DNA of 64,000 bases from Tiliqua scincoides (GCF_035046505.1 NC_089826.1:82408254-82472253), one strand, 5' to 3'; shown: positions 46,065 to 58,026, counted from the stretch's first letter. Made by a program: numbers and translations. The notes: generated from the letters alone by a model not told the origin.

Positions 46065-46315
46065 GTGATTCACTCTCCCACCACAACTACATGCATTTCT
46101 CCACCACAGACAGAGATAACGACATGAACCCAGGCAACTGTGCAGTGGTATTTAAAGGAGCCTGGTGGTACAAGGACTGCCACTTTTCCAACCTCAATGG
46201 GATGTACTGGCTGGGGGCACACAGCTCCTATGCTGATGGTGTGAACTGGAGAACCGGCAAAGGAAACAACTATTCCTACAAGCGATCAGAAATGAAATTC
46301 AGGCCCCGAGATTAG
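46065..46315 (+). other. Ficolin last exon
   Basis: Acceptor TTCCTTTCAG, open to TAG. Encodes [20 protein letters not shown] with the calcium-binding loop, [20 protein letters not shown], and [14 protein letters not shown] at the C-terminus. Confidence 0.95.
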
Positions 46316-46866
46316 TGGAGAAGGCAGGGAAGCTTAAGCAACTGCCTGTAGTTGGAGCCTTCCTAGATGCTTGACCTTCTCTGTAGATACAGACCCAACT
46401 GCAATCATTCTCATTTTGGTGCCCTGTGGATTAGATGACTGTCAAGCTCCGTACGTGGGACTGCACTTGAAGACAGTCCAGAAACCTCAGCTGATATAAA
46501 CTATAGCAGTTCAGGCACTAAAGGGCAAAAGCCTGTTTGTCTCCTGCAACAAATACTTTAAAACATCTACACTGGCTGCTAGTCTGTTTCTGGCTTCTGT
46601 TTACCATGCTGCTCTCAACCTTCAAAGTTTCAAAGGCTGAACTAGATGAGCCATTGGCCTGGTCCAGTAGGGCTCTTCTTGTTGTATGTTCAACCCCTCC
46701 ACCCCATTTGCTATGGAAGGAAGTTTCAGGAGCGGTAGATGAAAAGGAAACTTCTTCCTTTCCCCCCAGACATGTCACCCCTCCAGTTGTGCAGAGGAAC
46801 AGGGCTTGAAACTTCAGCCCCTCATTGTTTGATAGCACAGCAGGAGGCTTTTGGAGACTAGGAAAG
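46316..46866 (+). other. Ficolin 3' flank
   Basis: Presumed 3' UTR and downstream DNA. No clear AATAAA was seen in the first 250 bases. A short CR1-like phrase (GATGAGCCATTGGCCTGGTC) lies at about 46645. Confidence 0.4.
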
Positions 46867-46992
46867 GATAAGAACATAAGAGCAGCCCCACTGGATCAGG
46901 CCACAGGCCCATCTAGTCCAGCTTCCTGTATCTCACAGCGGCCCACCAAATGCCCCAGGGAGCACACCAGATAACAAGAGACCTGCAAGGCC
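46867..46992 (-). mobile_element. CR1 LINE 3' end
   Basis: AAGAACATAAGAGCAGCCCC to AACAAGAGACCTGCA, followed by GCCTCCTGGGAATTGTAGTT and a second CR1 3' end 15-20 bp on. Two CR1 insertions are stacked head to tail. Confidence 0.9.
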
Positions 46993-47008
46993 TCCTGGGA
47001 ATTGTAGT

Positions 47009-47725
47009 TAAGAACATAAGAACAGCCCCACTGGATCAGGCCACAGGCCCATCTAGTCAAGCTTCCTGTATCTCACAGCGGCCCACCAAATGCCCCAGGG
47101 AACACACCAGATAACAAGAGACCTCATCCTGGTGCCCTCCCTTGCATCTGGCATTCTGACATAGCCCATTTCTAAAATCAGGAGGTTGCGCTTACACATC
47201 ATGGCTTGTACCCTGTAATGGATTTTTCCTCCAGAAACTTGTCCAATCCCCTTTTAAAGGTGTCCAGGCCAGTCGCCATCACCACATCCTGTGGCAAGGA
47301 GTTCCACAGACCAACCACATGTTGAGTAAAGAAATATTTTCTTTTGTCTGTTCTAACTCTCCCAACACTCAATTTTAGTGGATCTCCCCTGGTTCTGGTG
47401 TTATATGAGAGTGTAAAGAGCATCTCCCTATCCACTCTGTCCATCCCCTGCATAATTTTGTATGTCTCAATCATGTCGCCCCTCAGGCATCTCTTTTCTA
47501 GGCTGAAAAGGCCCAAATGCCGTAGCCTTTCCTCATAAGGAAGGTGCCCCAGCCCCGGAATCATCTTAGTCGCTCTCTTTTGCACCATTTCCACTATGTC
47601 TTTTTTGAGATGCGGCGACCAGAACTGGACACAATACTCCAGGTGTGGCCTTAAGTATTGTGTCCAGTTCTGGTCGCCGCATCTCAAAAAAGACATAGTG
47701 GAAATGGAAAAGGTGCAAAAGCAAA
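47009..47725 (-). mobile_element. CR1 LINE with inverted, duplicated 5' segment
   Basis: Minus-strand CR1 runs from the 3' tail at 47009 through ORF2 (FLEEKSITGYKP back to LKKDIVEMVQKRATKMIPGL) to about 47655. Then 47658-47722 repeats the segment GTATTGTGTCCAGTTCTGGT to GGTGCAAAAG in the opposite orientation. The minus-strand arm lacks six bases (GAAAAG) present in the inverted arm. Confidence 0.93.
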
Positions 47726-48980
47726 CTATTTCCTTTTCATTGTATCATAGAGTTGGAAGGGATCCACAAAGTCTTTGTTACGTCCATTACAGGGTGGGGC
47801 CCTGATTCTCCCTCCCCCTCTCAATGGGCCCAATGGGGCAGACCTGCAACTTGCCCCCGTCAGGCAGAGAAGCATTGCATCAACTGAACTGTTTTGCAGA
47901 GCCGGTTTAATTAAGCAAGCAATTTAACATTCACAGGGCCTTGTTAACTCACAAGGTCCCCCTCAACAGGAACATCGTCTAAATATTCCAAAATGTTGGC
48001 CACTAGTGGTCTGAACCCCTGCACCCTCTAGTGATGCAACTGGTGCACACAATTCTTTTGTAGCATTTAGAAGGCCCAATTACAGTAGCATCCAAATCAC
48101 TGCTCCCCTAGAAGTTTTCCCCAGATTGACCAAGAGTCCATGAGGGAACAACTGGTTGGGCCAAATAATGACACCTGCCTATCTTGCCTGTCAAGATCAA
48201 AAGGTGTGTCAAAGTTTCTGGCACACCTTTTTTGCACTCATGTTGCTCAGGTGACTTGACTTTGCCACAGCTAAGGAAAGGAGTCAGTGAAGCGTTGCTG
48301 TTTCTTAGAACCAACCACATTTCAAAATGAAGCCCATCTCAGAGGTGGAGCTGTAGGTGCACATTTAACATACTCCTGGAGGGATCCTAATCTTCCTGTA
48401 TGTCAGCACAGGGGTCACTGTGTCAGCATAAAGTGTCACAAACATGCCATAAAGCACATTTGTGGTACCTGCTGAGTTAGTCACGAATCATATGCTATGC
48501 CCAGCAGAGCAAGTAAGCTCCCGCCGGGGAATGCAGAGGCGGGGGAAGGCAGAACAGGGGTGAGGCAGTGGCATAATGGGGCAGGGATGTAACAGTGCAG
48601 GGGGGAGGGCAGTGCAGGGGGGACGGCAGAGAGGGGACGGTTCGGGCCTGGGAGGGGCAAGATCAGCTGTGCTGGCCAATGCCATATCATTTCCCCCCTC
48701 CCAGGCTTGAGATCCTGACATGGGGCTTCTCGGGCAAGCGCCAGTGATTTAGCGGGTGCAGATCCGAGTAGTCCCATTGTGCAGGCTGGGTCTTGACTCA
48801 GGATAAGGAAACAAATGTTCCCAAGGAGACCTTCTCAGCACTGAATACAGTGTGGGTCATGTGGCCCGGCTGTGCTAGCGCTGGTTAGAATTGGGGTGTC
48901 AGCTGGAAACCATGTTTTGTGGAGCTATGGTGGTGACAATGCATTTGTGACTGTAGTGTTTTGTCAGGCAAACTTCTCCA
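47726..48980. other. Noncoding stretch
   Basis: ATCATAGAGTTGGAAGGGAT at 47740 is a scrap of an older CR1 3' end. Bases 47988-48030 repeat part of the unclassified element at 41400 in inverse. Bases 48580-48900 resemble CAATCCTAA-type repeats. No gene. Confidence 0.4.
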
Positions 48981-48989
48981 ATGCCAGAT

Positions 48990-48990
48990 C

Positions 48991-49046
<56 letters not shown>
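48990..49046. repeat. (GT)n microsatellite
   Basis: About 28 GT units. Confidence 0.97.
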
Positions 49047-49048
<2 letters not shown>

Positions 49049-50362
49049 AACAAATTAAAAGAATTTCTAAAACAACATTTATAAAATCGAGTTTAAACCA
49101 TCTCTGCAGCTAGGGAGGGGAGAGAATTGGCCCACACCATGGCTGCTCTTTCCCTACCCACCATACAGCCAATTTCCAGGATCTCAGCTTTTCGAAAAGG
49201 GCTCCTAGTCCCTTGCTGTTTCATGTGCTTGTGTTGGATGCGAGTCTAAAGCTGCAATCCTGCTCTGCTCCATTAACATTAATAGCACAATTAACAGTGA
49301 CTTTGATGATCGGCTTGTGCTCAAAAAGGAAGATCATGATTTTTTTTTTTTTAAAGAGCAGTCTTGGATCTATTCCATAACATAGTTGTTACCAATTATG
49401 CTTTTGGCAAACGACTCTTGCAAGGATTCGAATTTGGGGTGCACAAAATGTGAGCAAGGTAATGAGGCATTCAAAGGGAAACTTTCGTCCCTGAATTTCT
49501 GATTTAGCTTGGAAGGAAGTAGCAATTTCAGAATATAATGTTGCACCAAAGCTTTAACTCTAAAATTGCATGCCTTTTCCCCCTCTTATCCAACCTTCAA
49601 CATATAATTTGTCTCCAGTTTTTATCTTTATGTCAACAAAAGTCTAAAAATACATTACACTTGCACAGTTTGCCCATGATAAAGGATCATATATTTCTGC
49701 AATTAGAAACAACACAGTAGCTAAAAACCCATTTTGCCAAAGCAATTAAGATCCCATTAAAAGCATGACTTTCAACAGTATCTGCTAGCAGTACATAGCA
49801 CAGGAAATAGCATTAAAGATACTTATTGGTCTGGTGCTGAATAAATAATGTCATAAAGACTCCTAGTGACTGTTATGGCATTGGATTGTGTCTTTAGCAA
49901 ATAATGTTGATGTGCATTTATATATATATTTCCACTTCCGTCTGGGAGCTCCAGCCATTGAAATGCGCAAAGCTTCCCATACACCACTCCTTGATATTAT
50001 GGTAAGAAGACTCAGTTCCGAGAACAGCAAGAACGGAATTAATTCCTGTGCGGTTATTCACAGTGTCCATTCACTTTTGATACCCCTGGGAGGTAAGGCG
50101 GAAAAATCTCCTCTTCTAATTTGGCAAAGTAATGTTCAACCATACTAAGGCTTCATAGCGGAAAGATGAGGTGCAGGTTAAGAAAAGATTAACCTAGCAT
50201 GGCAGGAAGGAAACCGAAACTGGTGCTTGCCGCAGGCTGCCTGAAGCTTTTCAAAATACAGACTACTAGCTAAAGCCATCACAGATATGAAATGATGAGT
50301 CACTGGCCCTTCCTGCAGCAGCTACCTTGATTCATCAACAATTGAGAGGGTCTTTGCAGATG
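49047..50362. other. Unique-looking noncoding DNA
   Basis: Nothing recognised apart from a T run at 49340. Confidence 0.4.
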
Positions 50363-50370
50363 ATATAGGA

Positions 50371-50734
50371 CAGTGGTTCTCACACATTTAGCACTGGGAC
50401 TCACTTTTTTAGAATGAGAACCTGTCAGGACCCAACGGAAGTGATGTCGTGACAGGAAGTGACATCATCAAGCAGGAAAATTTTTAACAATCCTAGACTG
50501 CAACCCTATGCACACTTACCCAGGAGTCAGTACCATTTACTATCATTGTTAAAAGAATATACATAGTAGCTTGTTAAAAGTATAGTTCTGTAACATTTCC
50601 CCAAATGCAGTCACATACCATGGCAGCATCAAGTCTAATGTATTAAAAATAAAATATTGACATGAATGGGGACCCACCTGAAATTGGCATGCGACCCACC
50701 TCGTGGGTCCCGACCCACAGTTTGAGAAACACTG
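50371..50734. mobile_element. hAT-type MITE, family D
   Basis: CAGTGGTTCTCACACATTT to AGTTTGAGAAACACTG with a perfect 8-bp duplication ATATAGGA (50363-50370, 50735-50742). Uninterrupted, 364 bp, like 13960-14323. Confidence 0.95.
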
Positions 50735-50757
50735 ATATAGGAAATTACAGGCTAGAC

Positions 50758-51754
50758 CAGGGATGTCACTGTTTCACACAGTGGGCCGAACAGCATTCAT
50801 GGCACTTGCTTGGCACCATTAAGCAGGAAATGTCATTAAATAAGCCCTTTGTTCTCCTGTGGGCTGGGGATAAAAATAGGCCCTCAGTTTGGCTGTACTT
50901 ATCATAAGAGGTGACTAAACAGCCACCGGGTAGATGGGACTCCTTAGCCTGGGAAGGCAGCTCATCTGAGAGAAGGAAAACTCTGACCCAAACCTCCACT
51001 GCCTTTTGGCTACATCCAGTTATGGAAAAGGCTTCAGGAGTCAACCTCGAGGCAAAATCCGGAGCCGGAGTCCCTGAGGCAGTTCATGGGTGAACATAGT
51101 CACCTTCTGGCAACTCCTGCGATGCTGCTGGAACCAACCGTACTGGCTTCTGCCTTTCCACTGGACCATTTCAGCGAGGTGGAGAGGGGGGATTTGCTGC
51201 ATGGGAAAGAGTCTATCTTCCATATCTACTTTACCCAGGCTTCGTGCACTGGAGAGGACACTGTTCTAGAACCACCATACAGAGCGTGATACCATAGTCT
51301 TCCAAGACTGAAGGATGCCAGCATGTTCTCCTGTAGGTGCAAATGACCAAAGAGAAAATGTGCAAGTCTTGATCATGTTTTCAAGATACGGGACAGCTCC
51401 ATGCTGTCTGCCCTTTCAGCTGTGCCACTTCTGCTGAGGTTTCACTTTGCAGCTCAGCAGCTAAGAGGCGGTCTGTGAAGTGATGCCTTGGCAAAAGCAG
51501 CACGACTGAAAGGGTGGCCCATATGATAATTGGGATCTCCCAGTTCCTCAGCAGTGTCTCCCTCTCAACCCTCTTGGTCTGCTCCTTCCTTTGTAGTATT
51601 CCTTGCCTTCTGAAGTCTCTTCCCTTCTCTTCTTCCCAGAGTCTTGGCAGAAGGGGCACTGCTGAAAAGATGGCACTGGGAGACCCTAATTGTCATGGGG
51701 GCAGATAAAGAACTTCCAGGGGATCCATCGAGCCTGTGGGCCTTGACACCCCTG
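50758..51754. mobile_element. hAT-type element, family I, with a LINE-derived insert
   Basis: Ends CAGGGATGTCACTG and CCTTGACACCCCTG are inverted. The flanks GGCTAGAC and GACTAGAC agree at 7 of 8. The insert at 50861-51323 accounts for about half its length. No transposase. Confidence 0.88.
50861..51323 (+). mobile_element. LINE-tailed non-autonomous retroelement, copy 2
   Basis: A 463-bp element from GGGCTGGGGATAAAAATAGG to CCAAGACTGAAGGATGCCA, flanked by an 11-bp duplication TGTTCTCCTGT (50850-50860, 51324-51334). This fixes its ends. It aligns end to end with 11537-12003. Its last ~65 bp equal the LINE 3' end; its head has no coding frame I recognise and is not 5S-like. Confidence 0.92.
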
Positions 51755-51766
51755 GACTAGACTTTT

Positions 51767-51947
51767 GGACCCAATTCTATCCAATATTCCAGCACCACTG
51801 CAGCCCAATGCAGCCCTAAGGTAAGGGAACAAACATTCCATAACCTTGAAGAGGCCTCTGTGACTGCCCCCCCCCCATTAAAGGCTGTAGCACACTCCCC
51901 AATGGCATGGCTGCATCAGTGCTGGAAAGTTGCATAGGATTAGGCCC
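51767..51947. mobile_element. MITE of the 180-bp, ~31-bp TIR family
   Basis: Ends GGACCCAATTCTATCCAA and AAAGTTGCATAGGATTAGG then CCC, flanked by TTT on both sides (51764-51766, 51948-51950). Same family as 9418-9597. Confidence 0.75.
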
Positions 51948-51950
51948 TTT

Positions 51951-52590
51951 GTTAAGTTTCTCTGGACAAAATGGTGGAACGATGCATGATCGGGTATCTC
52001 AGCCAGGCACCTGTGACTGAAAAAGGATTTTCATCCCTCCAAAGTTTCCCAACATTTCATTTCAGCTTCATCCCACTGAATCTGAGGTTTCCATTTCAGT
52101 CTTATTGGAACAATTGCTTAGTATAGAAAGTGTAGCCATTCCCAGGCTTGATGAGGGCCTTCTCTTCCACGCTACTGGGGCTTTTCAAAATGAAGAATGG
52201 GGTCAGGGAGAGGTCTGGCAGAAGTGGGGGGGGCACTCTTCTTTCACCTAGATTGGAATCCTGCACGGCTTTTGTTTTCCTGTGGAATAACAACATGGCT
52301 GGAAGAAGAGCATTAATCAAAATCCAAATATCAGTTTAAGAAATGCTTTGAAAAACAGAGCTTGAAGTCAGACTGAAGCCCTTTCACTCAATAAAATGTT
52401 CAGTGCATTAAAATAAACCCTGTACAGTACAATTGGATTTATTTATTTTCATTTTTTTTATACACTGCCCTGAGTTCCTTCCTCCAAGGAGGTAGATACA
52501 ATTTCCTGTCCTGAGTTGGGCAACAGTCAGCTGTTGGGGCAGGGAATGGATTTAAAGAGACAGATGCAATACATACATGCACATATACAT
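51951..52590. other. Noncoding stretch with L2-like scrap
   Basis: Bases 52437-52555 resemble an inverted L2-type 3' end (ACACTGCCCTGAGTTCCTTC). Nothing else. Confidence 0.4.
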
Positions 52591-52593
52591 CTA

Positions 52594-52943
52594 CAGGTCG
52601 GCCCTCCTTATTTACAGGTTCAAGACCATGGATTTGACTTACCACAGGTCCCAATCTAAATCTAGAGGACCTCACCAAATCTCCAGAAGTGCATTCTGGC
52701 TGCACCTGGAAGGTGTTCTGAACTGCAGGAAGGCCACGTACGACCGCCGCATGCTTCAGAAGGCCTCCCAGAGGCTTATGAGAGGCACTTCTGGGTGGCC
52801 TTCTGAGGCACATGGCGGTCTTGCATGGCCTCCCTGCACCTCACAGTACCTGCAGATGTGACTGGAAGGCACTTCTGGTTGTGTTCGGAGATCCTCTGAG
52901 GGGCCCCTGAACAGACCCACTGCAGATACTGAGGGCCAACCTG
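52594..52943. mobile_element. Tc1/mariner (Tigger-like) MITE
   Basis: CAGGTCGGCCCTCCTTAT and GATACTGAGGGCCAACCTG are inverted ends flanked by TA on both sides, as in pogo/Tigger elements. 350 bp, no transposase. The interior repeats 'GAAGGCCTCCCAGAGG'-type phrases. Confidence 0.78.
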
Positions 52944-52945
52944 TA

Positions 52946-53870
52946 TATACAGGTATGTGTAAGGTATGTGTTATTTCTGCTGAGTTCGAGATGTGGAGGT
53001 GACGTGAATTGGAACATGTGTGAAGGATTGAAACTTAATGCCAGGGTGCCAGGTGCTTGGTGCTAGGACAGCAAAGGACCAGTAAGACCAATGACATGGC
53101 TATTAGAAGAACGGCTAGCAAGGGGCCACGGGCTAAGATGGGCCAATTTCTAACCTCTCATTCAAACCAATAATATTACTGTGTAATAACTGCCCCTCCC
53201 ACTTCTTAATTGATTCAAGGAATACTACACTCTGGATTTGAACAGAGATTGTTTAGTGCTTAAATGCTAGTGCAGTTTTCAGGTCTCCAAAATGAAGGTG
53301 AAGCTTTCAGCTCTAAATGCTGCCAGAACAGCAGATTCAGTGGTTTATGACACGGCTAGCCACTTCCCTGGACTCCTGAGTTTGGGAGAAACAAGTTTTG
53401 TAAGACAAAGGAACAGTTCCACTCCAGCAACAGTCCTCACCAACCTCATGATGAAACTCAATTTAGGGAATGATCCAATAGTCATTCAACCACCTAGCAC
53501 ACCCTCATCTGGGTGGTGGGGCAAGGGCGGGATACATCAGCAGTCCTTGACTAAGACTAGAGGATCTCCTGATTGAGTGACCCCAGCAAAGAATCCCATC
53601 AGATTCTATGGGGCAAAAATGCATATTAACCCTTGGCTGCAGAACCTCATGTGCTATGTGCTTCATGCCACATCTGTATCCTGACTGGATGAGTGTCGAT
53701 TGCTACAAGAAGTCGCACCCTTTCCAGGCTCTACTCAAGAACCACCATACCAGCGGGCATGCAGAATGGCAACACTCTGCCAACTCCCTTTCCAGCTTTC
53801 TCCTTTTCCCTTTCCTGAGAATTAGCAAGCTGCTCCTCTACATTGGGGAGAAGTGTGTGCGGGTACACAT
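52946..53870. other. Noncoding stretch
   Basis: Nothing recognised. The 90-94-codon + strand ORFs at 53292 and 53608 have no domain or repeat match that I know. Confidence 0.4.
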
Positions 53871-54920
53871 AAGACCGTAAAAAGAGCCCTGCAGGACCAG
53901 GCTAAGGGCTCACCTAGTCCAGCTTCCTGTATCTCATAGTAGCTCACCACAAGACAACAAGACCCATGTACCATGTTGCCACCACCTTGCATCTGGCAAT
54001 CAGGAATAGGCTACATGTGAAAGCCAGAAGCTGCATATAGTCATCGCAACTTTTGTTTTGCCAGACTCCCGTTCAAGCTTCACTTACAGAATTATGCCTG
54101 CTTTAAGCTAAATAGCTCCCCTTCTTTCCCCAACAATGACCCTAATTCTGCACTGCTGGACCCCACCACCAGGGTAGCTCACCTGCTCAACCTGCAGAGC
54201 CTCTACTTCCTCCTCTCTCCTGCCAGCAGCTTCTCCAGCCACTATAGCAACACCTTGGTCCTCAGCAGGTCTTGGGTGTGGCAGCCACACACCAATCTCC
54301 ACTGTCACCAGCAGTCTCCAAAGTCCATCCACCCATCTGTCCTTTAGTAAGTTAGTCCATCAGCAGTTCCAGTAGTCCATCAGCCATTAGTACCTCAGTC
54401 CATTAATCCAACAGTTCAGTTCAGTTTCTTCCTCCAGCTTTCCTACTACCCACCAAACTCTCCCTTCATCAGATGCTGCTTTTATCCCTTAATAACCTGG
54501 TTGCCTCTAGTGGCTGCAGCTGCAGCATATCCACTGCTAGTTAGAGCCCTAGGATTAACCCTATACTTGCCTGCCAGAGTAAGGGGCCACTGTTGACACC
54601 ACACCCTATCTCCTCAAGGGATCTTGCGCATTTCCATCACAACTTGTAACCTGTGATGGACTTTTCCTCCATCCATCTGTCCAATTCCCTTTTAAAGGCA
54701 TCTAGGCCAGACACCATCATCACATCCTGTAGCAAGGAGTTTCACAGATTAATTACACACTGGGTAAAGAAATATTTTCTTTTATCTGTTTGAACTCCTT
54801 CAACACTCAATTTTAGGGGATGTCCCCTGGTTCTGGTGTGGTGTGAGAGGAAAAAGAACATCTCTCTATCCACTCTATCCATCCCATTCATAGTTTTGTA
54901 TGTCTCAATCATGGCCCCTC
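53871..54920 (-). mobile_element. CR1 LINE 3' part split by a ~540-bp foreign segment
   Basis: Bases 53871-54060 match the CR1 3' UTR (GGCTCACCTAGTCCAGCTTC, CCTTGCATCTGGCAATCAGG) and 54610-54920 match ORF2 (AACTTGTAACCTGTGATGGA to AGTTTTGTATGTCTCAATCA) in reverse. Between them, 54065-54600 is not CR1. It is GC-mixed with repeated 'GTCCATCAGC' phrases. Its nature is unknown, and an old transposon or LTR-type fragment is possible. Confidence 0.75.
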
Positions 54921-56520
54921 TATAGTTAGAACATACTGTTAGAATATGTTCATATAGTTAGAAAATATTGTTGTGATTCACTAAATGTATCCCACTTATT
55001 TAAGAAACTGACCTTGTCTCATGTCACCTGTAGGGGTATCTGGGCAATAACCCATCAGTTACCCAGAAACAACTTCTTGCAGGTAGAAGGATAGAAATAG
55101 ATTCAGGAGTTCCCAAAACAGAAGTATTTTAACAAATGTTTCAGAGTCCTGAATTATTTTCTCTAAAAACTGGAGAAAACATTTTAGTACATTTTTCTAA
55201 GAGTTATTATGCTGTGAAAAGAATTGGCTAGTCCAACAGGCTTTTTGAAGATATGAACTGACAAGATATGAACTTTCCCCCGAACTCTGATACTGACTCC
55301 GTGGTCTTTGATGGTTCCTCTTCAAAATCTTTGTTTTGGAACAGCCAGTTTCAAAACTGTTCCATAGGAAGGTTGCCCAGTACACCCTGACAATAATAAA
55401 GTAACATCTTTGATGTCATTTTGGTGTGTCCTCCATTTTGTTGACTTTACCCTTTCCCTTGGCAAGTGACTGTGTAAATTATACATTGTTTGGAGAAGCA
55501 CCAAGTACGTCTCTCAAGCGGAAGATGGGACACGTCCTGGATTGCAAAGTCAGGAAGGTACGCCCTGTTTAACAGAGAAGCAAATTCAAATTTCAGCAAA
55601 ACAACAGAATGAACATTGGCTGGAAACTGATGCCTCAGAGGGTCAGCTTGGCCATGTTGATGCTGGAACCCTCAAAACTGGTGGCAGTCATAGAGTCAAA
55701 CATGCCATGGGGGCTTTGCCCCAGTGATGGCACTGACTAGAATGCCAGGGAGAAGGCTAGAATTCTCCCTGATGTGCTAGCTTTCTACTGGCATAGAGGG
55801 TTTCCCCTGCTGTTTTAATGTAGAACAGCATTCAAAAATTGTAGTCCCCCTCCAAGATAGCACTAGTATTATCCATTCTACTCTATCGCTCAGAACTCCA
55901 TCTTATTGTTCTATTATAAGTGCAATTTTGGTGACAGTCGGCAAACTGCATAAAGGCTGCAGCACAGCTTAGCAATTCACTTCAGGGGTGAATTCAGCTG
56001 TTGAAATCTGTGCTGCATGTGTTGCTGTCTGAGGACGCCCAGCCTCCCCTTCTCCTACATCGTGTTTCAGACCCAGAATTAGGTCAATACCCATTGCTAT
56101 TCAACACATGTAAAAAAGACATTCGGCTTGTAATTGCCATTGCGAGGAGGATTACCGACACTTTCCAAGGCAAAGTGCAACAGGATCAAAAATTAAATCC
56201 CAAAGAGGATACAAAAAGGGTTTTTTATATAATGTTTCTCTCAAGGCGATGCTGCGGTTTTTAACCCAGTGAACACAACGGAAGCCAAGGATTCATGGAA
56301 GGGCTGGGAATAAAATATTTTCGACAGAGAAGAAAGCTAGATTGTGACAAGTCTCGGTGCAGAAGTATTGAAAGCCACCTCATATCAATGCAATGCACAA
56401 AATAATAAAGGCAGAGGAAAAACAAAGAGGCAAATATTGATCATGTGGGGTGTGTGTGCTTGACTTGCATTATAAGGTATTGGGGGACAGTACAGGCTAG
56501 TGAATGGCGAGCGAGCCAAT
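54921..56520. other. Unique-looking noncoding DNA
   Basis: Nothing recognised. Confidence 0.4.
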
Positions 56521-56524
56521 CCTA

Positions 56525-56800
56525 TTTTAAGGACCCAATCCTACCCCAGCGCCCAGGAAGACAACGGTGCCGAAATGGCCGCCACTGTATCCTATGGGGC
56601 CAGGGAAGCTACTGGAGGTCTCATCAGAGGAAGGAACTCAGTTCACTTACCTTGTGTCTAGCCCAGGTGGTCCCAATGGGTCTACTCAGATCTACATCCG
56701 CTATTGAGCTATTGAGTGGGCGCAGAACCAAGGAGACCCATGTCGATCTCCGAGGCTCAGGAGGCGGTTTATGATTCAACGGCTGCTTTTGCCACCATCT
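56525..56800. repeat. CAATCCTA-type repeat
   Basis: GGACCCAATCCTACCCCAGC and CTGTATCCTATGGGGCCAGG match 21612-21700 in layout. Unclassified. Confidence 0.45.
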
Positions 56801-56827
56801 CCGCCCCTCCCATGCCCTACCCTTCAT

Positions 56828-57440
56828 GGTTGGCAACCTTCAGTCTTGAAAGACTATGGGATAAGACAGGGGTGCCCAAACCCTAGCCCTGGGGCCACTT
56901 GCGGCCCTCAAGGCCTCGCAATGTGGCCCTCAGGGAGCCCCCAGTCTCCAATGAGCCTCTGGCCTCCGGAGATTTGTTGGAGCCCACGCTGGCCCGACAC
57001 AACTGCTCTCAGCGTGAGCAGTATGACCTCTCACGTGAGCTGTGGGATGAGGGCTTCCTCCACTGCGTGTTGTTTCATGTCTGTGATGCAGTAGCGGCAG
57101 CAAAGGAGAGGCCAGCCTTGCTTTGTCCAAGGCCTTTTATAGGCCTTGAGCTATTGCAAGACCTTCATTCATTCATATAATTTCATCTTTAACATATTCA
57201 TTTATGTAAACTTATGTAAATTTATTTGAATTTTAAATGTAAATTAATTCTTTTTTCCCCCGGCCCCCGACACAGTCAGAGAGATGATGTGGCCCTCCTG
57301 CCAAACTTTGGACCCCCCTGGTATAAGCTTATAGCACCTGCTATTCCCAGACAGTTTCCCATCCAAGTACTAACCAGGCCTGGCCCTGCTTAGCTTCCAA
57401 GATCAGATGAGATCAAGCATCTGCAGGGTAACAGTTGCTG
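56828..57440 (-). mobile_element. 5S rRNA-derived SINE split by a hAT element
   Basis: The tail half (GGTTGGCAACCTTCAGTCTT) is at 56828-56866 and the 5S half at 57321-57440, ending GGGTAACAGTTGCTG. A 12-bp duplication CCTACCCTTCAT (56816-56827, 57441-57452) bounds the whole. Confidence 0.95.
56867..57320. mobile_element. hAT-type MITE, family G, inside a 5S SINE
   Basis: Ends CAGGGGTGCCCAAACCC and AACTTTGGACCCCCCTG, with flanks GGATAAGA and GTATAAGC (6 of 8). The right copy keeps the SINE's original GTATAAGC. 454 bp, no transposase. Confidence 0.88.
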
Positions 57441-57819
57441 CCTACCCTTCATCCAGCCCATCTTTCCTCTACCCAGTTCTGCCTCCCCCCCCCACCTTCT
57501 CCCACCCCTAAAAGCTTCACTGCTGACTGGCAGCAGTACTCACAGCCCAGAGCACCCCCGACACGTCTTCATGGCACTGAGACCCAGTACCAACTGGTAT
57601 TGGCCTTGGCATGGGTACTGCAGCCTTACTGCTGGCACTGGAGTGCCTTATGGCACTTTTCACAACACCCAGAGCCGGTGGTAAGACAAGAGCGTGGACG
57701 GTAAGCACAGAAGCGTGCCAAAAAGCTTCAATAGAAAGCCAATGGAAGCCTTTCTTAGGCTTGCAGGAGGCCCCAGCAGAAGTGAAATGATGGCAAGGTA
57801 ATGTACGAAAGAGCCAACA

Positions 57820-58010
57820 TGGTGTAGCTGCTCTAGAGTTGGACTTAGATCCAGGTTCAAATTGCTGCTCAGCCATGCAACTTTCTGGGGTGATTGTGTA
57901 CATGGTTCCTTCCCTTCATTTTGTCCTGACAACAATCCTTTGAGGTAGGTGAGGCTGAGAGATAGTGACTGGTCCACAGTCACCCAGAAAGCTTCTTCTC
58001 TATGGTCTTT
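57820..58010 (-). mobile_element. MIR/L2-like SINE fragment
   Basis: Reverse complement of a MIR-type core: TTTGTCCTGACAACAATCCT, TTGAGGTAGGTGAGGCTGAG and GTGACTGGTCCACAGTCACC. Old. Confidence 0.65.
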
Positions 58011-58026
58011 TTCTCTTATGATGTCA

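Noticed and set aside
53292-53880. Two + strand ORFs of 90-94 codons
   Set aside because: No domain, no exon boundaries and no relation to neighbouring repeats.
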